A DNA stretch of 64,000 nucleotides, taken from Helicoverpa zea. Taxonomy: Eukaryota > Arthropoda > Insecta > Lepidoptera > Noctuidae. The notes below the pieces were generated by a model. That model saw only the letters and a program-made list of their open reading frames with translations, had not been told where the DNA came from and did no database searches. The stretch is taken from positions 10,664,001 through 10,728,000 of the forward strand of contig NC_061459.1 of NCBI RefSeq assembly GCF_022581195.2. The letters run 5' to 3'. Positions 59,476-64,000 of the stretch are shown here, in pieces (position 1 is the first letter of the stretch; every line of letters begins with the position of its first letter). The position numbers and the translations under genes were made by a program.

Positions 59476-61555
59476 CTGTATAACCTATATTATTATTTAT
59501 ATATATTCCATATGGTAGATTGTCTTAATCGCCTACAATTTTTTTGGGCACCAATTTTTTTTCTTTAGAAAAACATGAGGTCAAGTTGCAGGAACTCGAC
59601 CTTAATTAGTTCTTCCTTTGAATTTCGAATTTAAGTTGGATTTTCGCATGATTTGGTTACTAAAAGAGTACTTGAAATATTGAAATATCTTGAAAACATA
59701 AATAAAGTGAACTTTATAGTTTCATGTAACTTTTAAAGACCTATCCTATGGATGTTCAATATACGAAGTGCACGTCTAAATTTGAAGCATTCGTGGAAAC
59801 CATTTGCGTAGTATAAGAGCCAGGTACCTACTACATATTAGATGGTATTTTCAGTAAAATCCTTGTATTACACAAGAAGTTGCAACACAATCTATTATGG
59901 CTTCAAAATATAAGCTTAATTTAGTATTTTAATCCAATGAATTAATTCAAAAGGGAAAAGTTGTACAAATGTCACCTATTCCTGTATTACAAAGGGTTAC
60001 ACAAGATTACGTAATACACGGCGACAAGAGACATTCACGTTTTTGGGTCGCGCTGGTTATTTTGGTCCACACTGTATTTTATTAATAAATAATTTCCGTA
60101 GAAAGGTGGGACTGCTTTAAGCTTGGTTTGACGTCATCTTTAGTCTATTTCGGATGTATCTGCAAATAAACTTGGAAACTAGGTACTTGTCTCCTAAGAA
60201 TGGTTTACAATATTTGTTTAAAAACACGTGTTCTTTATTTACCCCCACCAAAAAAAAGGAAAAGAAAATGATGGTTAATTCGTTCAGAAAAGGTAGTGGG
60301 CGAAATAATCTCTGACTGCGTCAAATAGCTTAACAGAATTATATGAAATTCTAAAAATAGTCGCTTTTAAATTGCCAACTCATTGCTTTTTGTTTGTACA
60401 CATGAGAAGGTAGAATACAATACGTATATCAAATAAAATCTCATTATTTTAGTACACAAAAACATTGAGTATACAAAAAACGTTAATAACATTGAAAAGT
60501 ATGAAAGTCAGAATAAATATCAGCAGTGATACAAAAATGTTTTATATAAGTTTATAGGTCCCGGTTTGAATGTTTCATTGATTGAATCCACTGTGGGCGT
60601 TTCGTTCGTTCCATTACATGATTGAACTGACGTAGCAGACATATTGCAGAGCTGTGGAGCTAGGCTGGTGCGATACCTACGAAAAGGGGAGGTTTTTGTC
60701 AACTATAAAATATTATAAATCCCGTGGTTTAACTCGTCCGAAAATTAGGGTACACATATATTATAAATAATGCTCTTCCTTTTAAGATTTCAATCTGTCT
60801 CCATAAAAATATCCTGCGAATCGGCTCAATTGCTCCTGTCCGATTGAGTTGCTCTTGCATTTATTATAGTTGTGAGCATGTGCGATAACAACCGCGAAAA
60901 ATAGAATAGGATTTAATCCTATAAAGTGTATAAAAGTGTAGGCTCCAAAAATGATGCTTTTAAAAAATACGGCTGTGTTTAGCGTTTTAATTAAATAACT
61001 TAGTATTCGTTTTTGCAATGTTATGTCGCCAATGTTATGTAGGGTTAATCAATAAAAAAGGTTATGTTTTAACGTTTGTATTTATGAATTATGTTAGCAT
61101 TTGGAAAATTTCGTCATCTTAAAATAATGTTAGGAATGGTTCTTTTTTGCAACCAATTTATGACCTAGCAATTTTGCATGCATCACAGCTTATTATACTA
61201 AACTCGTAGCAAAACCGACATTTATTTAACTTATAAGATATTATAGAACACTTGTACCCCATCTATCTCCCAAGACAACCAATAAATCTCTCCTCAATTA
61301 TTAACAATAACAAATAATTGAATAAACAAACGACAGTGTCCATTTGATCGGCTCCCGGGTACATTACGTTGTCACTCGCTAGATTGTACAAAGATGCCGC
61401 GAGATCTTACTAACTGCTCCGTTAGTTTATGTGGTATTGTTCCTTCGTAGGTACTTTTTTGTTCTGAAGATGCTTGAAGAAATGTTTCGTTTTTAAGTCA
61501 AATTTAGACCTTAAGTCTAGTGAAATTTCATTTTACTGGTTTTAAAATCATTGTC
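59476..61555. other. AT-rich sequence, no supported gene
   Basis: Two minus-strand frames (60702-60520 and 61018-60782) start at TTG rather than ATG. The first follows a good acceptor (CCTTTTCGTAG) and could be a last exon of about 55 codons (YRTSLAPQLCNM... ending FLYHC), but no family is recognised. The second is hydrophobic and unsupported. Confidence 0.35.
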
Positions 61556-61600
61556 AAGCCGACCCCAAAATTGTGGGGAAAAGGCTAGAATGATGAGATC
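61556..61600 (+). mobile_element. SINE 3' end fragment
   Basis: AAGCCGACCCCAAAATTGTG followed by GGGAAAAGGCTAGAATGATG matches the 3' end of the SINE at 25840-26221. It abuts, tail to tail, the LINE tail that follows. Confidence 0.7.
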
Positions 61601-61680
61601 ATCATCATCATTTCAGCCATATGAGGTCTGTTGTACATAGGTCTCCCCTATTGATTTCAAGCAAGTTTAATTTTGGTATA
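61601..61680 (-). mobile_element. RTE LINE 3' tail fragment
   Basis: ATCATCATCATTTCAGCCAT and then AGGTCTGTTGTACATAGGTC, CTCCCC is a diverged form of a common lepidopteran RTE LINE 3' end (ATCATCATTTCAGCCATAGG, then ACGTCCACTGCTGAACATAG and GCCTCCCCC), read in the minus orientation. Only the tail is present. Confidence 0.55.
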
Positions 61681-64000
61681 AGCGGCAATGCGTATAAAGC
61701 TTTATACTTACCTACTCTTACATTGCCGTAAGATTTAGGCTACGTTTAAAAACATCATCAAACATAGATCTGGCATCTTAGTTCGACAATTTCCTTGCCT
61801 ACTTCATTATGACTCTATAATATGGACCTTTGTAACCGTATTGCAGTATTACTTAACTATACTATGAACTAGGTACAAATGCTGGTGCGGTTGTAACAAC
61901 ATGAAACAACCCATCCGAATCAGTGTAATGCATGATCATGCCCCCATGGGAGCCACGACTGTCAGTCATACGTGGTACAGAATGTGCACAATTACGTATT
62001 GAACTCGGTTTTATAATGTGATATGTGCAATGTAAAACAATACTTATAGTACATAAGTATTGTTTTTCGAATAATTAAAAAAAAGTCTGTCGTTGACCGT
62101 GGTGGAGAAACAGAGATAGTTTTGAAGCTATTCTTCTAGCTAGGAGATTTCAGCAGAAAACGAAATTTTCTAAATATATTTGGAAATACTAAACAAAAAC
62201 ACAAAGTCTCTTCAAACAAAATCAACAACTTTTTTTGTGCCCAGACCTGTCACGCTAAGCTCGATTGTCAAAAATCACCACTAGATGGCATTAGTAGTAT
62301 CACTTTCAATGACGACGTTGAGTATTTGTAAGACTTTTTTGAACTTCCTTATAGCTTTTATAAAGCTATGAGTAAGCTTTATGAAATTCAAAAACTATGA
62401 TTTCCCACCAAGTAATTGCTTTTCGTTCTAATGAGAACTAACAAACCACATTACAAAGTTAAGCTAGGTACTACGTATACTGGTACGGCATAAAAGTAAC
62501 TCCACTTACTTTGGAGATCACGAGCGTAAAGTAAAGCACATTTCATAACCGTAATGACATATTTTACCATTCAACATTTAAAATTCAAAAGTTTTTTCTT
62601 TTTTCAATTGCACGCTAAGCCAACAAAGCCAGTAGTACATGCAAACTGAGACCATTGAATGGAGTCGCTCAACGATGTATAGAGTGGCATACTGACCTGA
62701 AATAGTTTAGTTTCGAATAGTTAAGTGCATATTACGTACTGCTGTTTGCATTGCAATGTTTGCATAGAAATCGTATCAGAGCAGAGTTAACTTGCAGGAG
62801 CTTTTAGAATCAATTGAGGAGTTTCAGGTATGTTGTTCATTAATTACAGTATTAGTTTCGAGCGCTATTAAGGTGTAATTTATTTATGATATATGTACCT
62901 AGAAATATTAACTTCTTAACTCTTAACTGCTCATTTATTTTATGTGTTCTGAGCATAAATAAAAATGATTTTCACAGTCTGAGTATAGTGCTTCAATAGA
63001 AGTATATAGAAATTAAAATGAAAATCTTTTATTACGGCCTATTCGTACTGAGATAATAGAATCTCTAAGACTCCACCATTTGCTAACAAGCCAAAACAGC
63101 CTAAACACAAATTAGAGACCAAAATACACGACAAGTCGTTTCGTTTCACGCTCACTATGGAACACATGTCTAGTTGTTCTACGTAGCTCTTTGGTACCAT
63201 GACTGCAGCAGCCAAGCGTAAAATGTTACTGCTTGCAAATGAAGGCAGCAAAAGGCTGTCGCATGCAATGCGTGCGTTGATAATATGAGTCGGATTTCTG
63301 TTAATTTTGCAAGAGGTGAAATATAGGAAGGGATTTCAGGGTACGGTTATTGCAGAGCTGGTGCTGTTAATTTTCATGTTCGTTTTTTTGTGCGTGGAAA
63401 TTCTATTATGCGACTGTCAATTTTTTTTTGTAGATTAAGTATAAAGTTTTTTTTTTAGTTGTCGCTGTCAGTTTCACGTATAGACGGCAAGTCAAGACAA
63501 ACAGCTGACGTCATCCATCACGATATTACATAGCGCGTCGCCTTAGCCCGCGGATGATTCTACTACGCAAATATTTGACGACGGCTCAAGGGACGGGTTT
63601 GTTGCCACTGTTGAGGACGATACGGTATTGGTGGTGCCGTTCCTAGTTTACCACTAGTGTAGTACTATCCGTTGTTTAGCTTACAAAAGATAGGAATTTG
63701 ACAGTAGATACTTGTCTAATGGAAATATTCTATCTCTAATGAGCATATCAACAGATAGAAAGGACCTTGGAAAGGGCGTCAAGGTATATATAGTTACAGT
63801 AGATTTTATGCAATATGTGGGTTGAATCGCAATATCACGTAATTTTATAATAATATACCTAGAAAAAATATTTCCACTCTTCTGAGAGAGCTAACTCTGT
63901 GTTATATCTTCCCAGTATAAGATTGCAAATAGTTATTTTTGTTAAAAGTTTCGTCACTTTTAATTGGGTAAATTTTCAGCAACAGCAAATATTTTGTTTT
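61681..64000. other. AT-rich sequence, no gene recognised
   Basis: No supported gene. A 70-codon minus-strand frame at 63251-63039 has no motif I recognise. A CpG-containing patch lies at about 63480-63620. Confidence 0.5.

Noticed and set aside
60782..61018. 78-codon hydrophobic minus-strand frame
   Set aside because: It has no ATG (it begins at TTG) and no clear acceptor, and hydrophobic frames are common in T-rich DNA.
1..64000. CRISPR arrays, bacterial operons, phage or plasmid systems
   Set aside because: The tandem repeats lack spacer structure, and everything else indicates an insect nuclear genome.

Overview
This window is AT-rich eukaryotic DNA, most likely from a noctuid or closely related moth (Lepidoptera). 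The evidence is the repeat content: a tRNA-headed SINE of the HaSE type known from noctuids, a second tRNA-headed SINE ending in a GATGAT tail, RTE-clade LINE 3' ends with an ATCATC/GATGAT tail, and the widespread lepidopteran repeat ends beginning CTAGCTTCTGCCAGCG. There are no bacterial features: no operons, no ribosome binding sites, no long host open frames. The window looks like intergenic or intronic DNA with a heavy load of old and young transposable elements.

Layout. 1-4 kb is AT-rich and nearly featureless, with one repeat patch near 2.0-2.3 kb. 4.06-5.02 kb is a DNA-transposon-like element with 35-bp terminal inverted repeats, followed by a small basic/acidic open frame (5.34-5.69 kb) and a minus-strand RTE LINE remnant with an internal deletion (5.82-6.35 kb). 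7.4-10.2 kb is a 12-bp-unit minisatellite in two blocks, split by a minus-strand SINE. Its unit length is divisible by three, so it makes long but meaningless open frames on both strands. 11.9-12.8 kb holds a SINE tail and a LINE 3' end. 17.6-19.1 kb holds two more LINE tails. 19.18-19.85 kb and 45.77-46.57 kb are two copies of one foldback-like element with about 95-bp inverted arms.

The main gene-bearing unit is a non-LTR retrotransposon at about 26.25-29.99 kb. It has two intact open frames: ORF1, and ORF2 with endonuclease and reverse transcriptase, joined by a TAATG stop/start overlap. It is followed by GC-rich LINE-tail material containing a 373-bp tandem duplication and three TTA-repeat tails (29.99-31.09 kb). 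The right half has scattered SINE/RTE fragments, a perfect 34-bp palindrome (45.54 kb), a 217-bp MITE (50.18 kb), a candidate first exon with promoter (51.38-51.66 kb) and another at 20.08-20.28 kb.

The best candidate for a non-transposon gene is hidden in short exons on the minus strand at 55.998-56.411 kb. Two exons with proper GT-AG borders encode an 84-residue product with paired CxxC motifs resembling the ZAD-type zinc-binding module. A further splice-bordered CxxC exon lies at 59.376-59.475 kb. The retrotransposon parts act as a system: ORF1 and ORF2 would form the LINE particle, and the SINEs with GATGAT tails probably borrow an RTE reverse transcriptase whose own tails here end the same way. 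No previously undescribed multi-gene system is evident. The most unusual structures are the foldback-like elements, whose arms co-vary within each copy, and the zinc-binding mini-gene.
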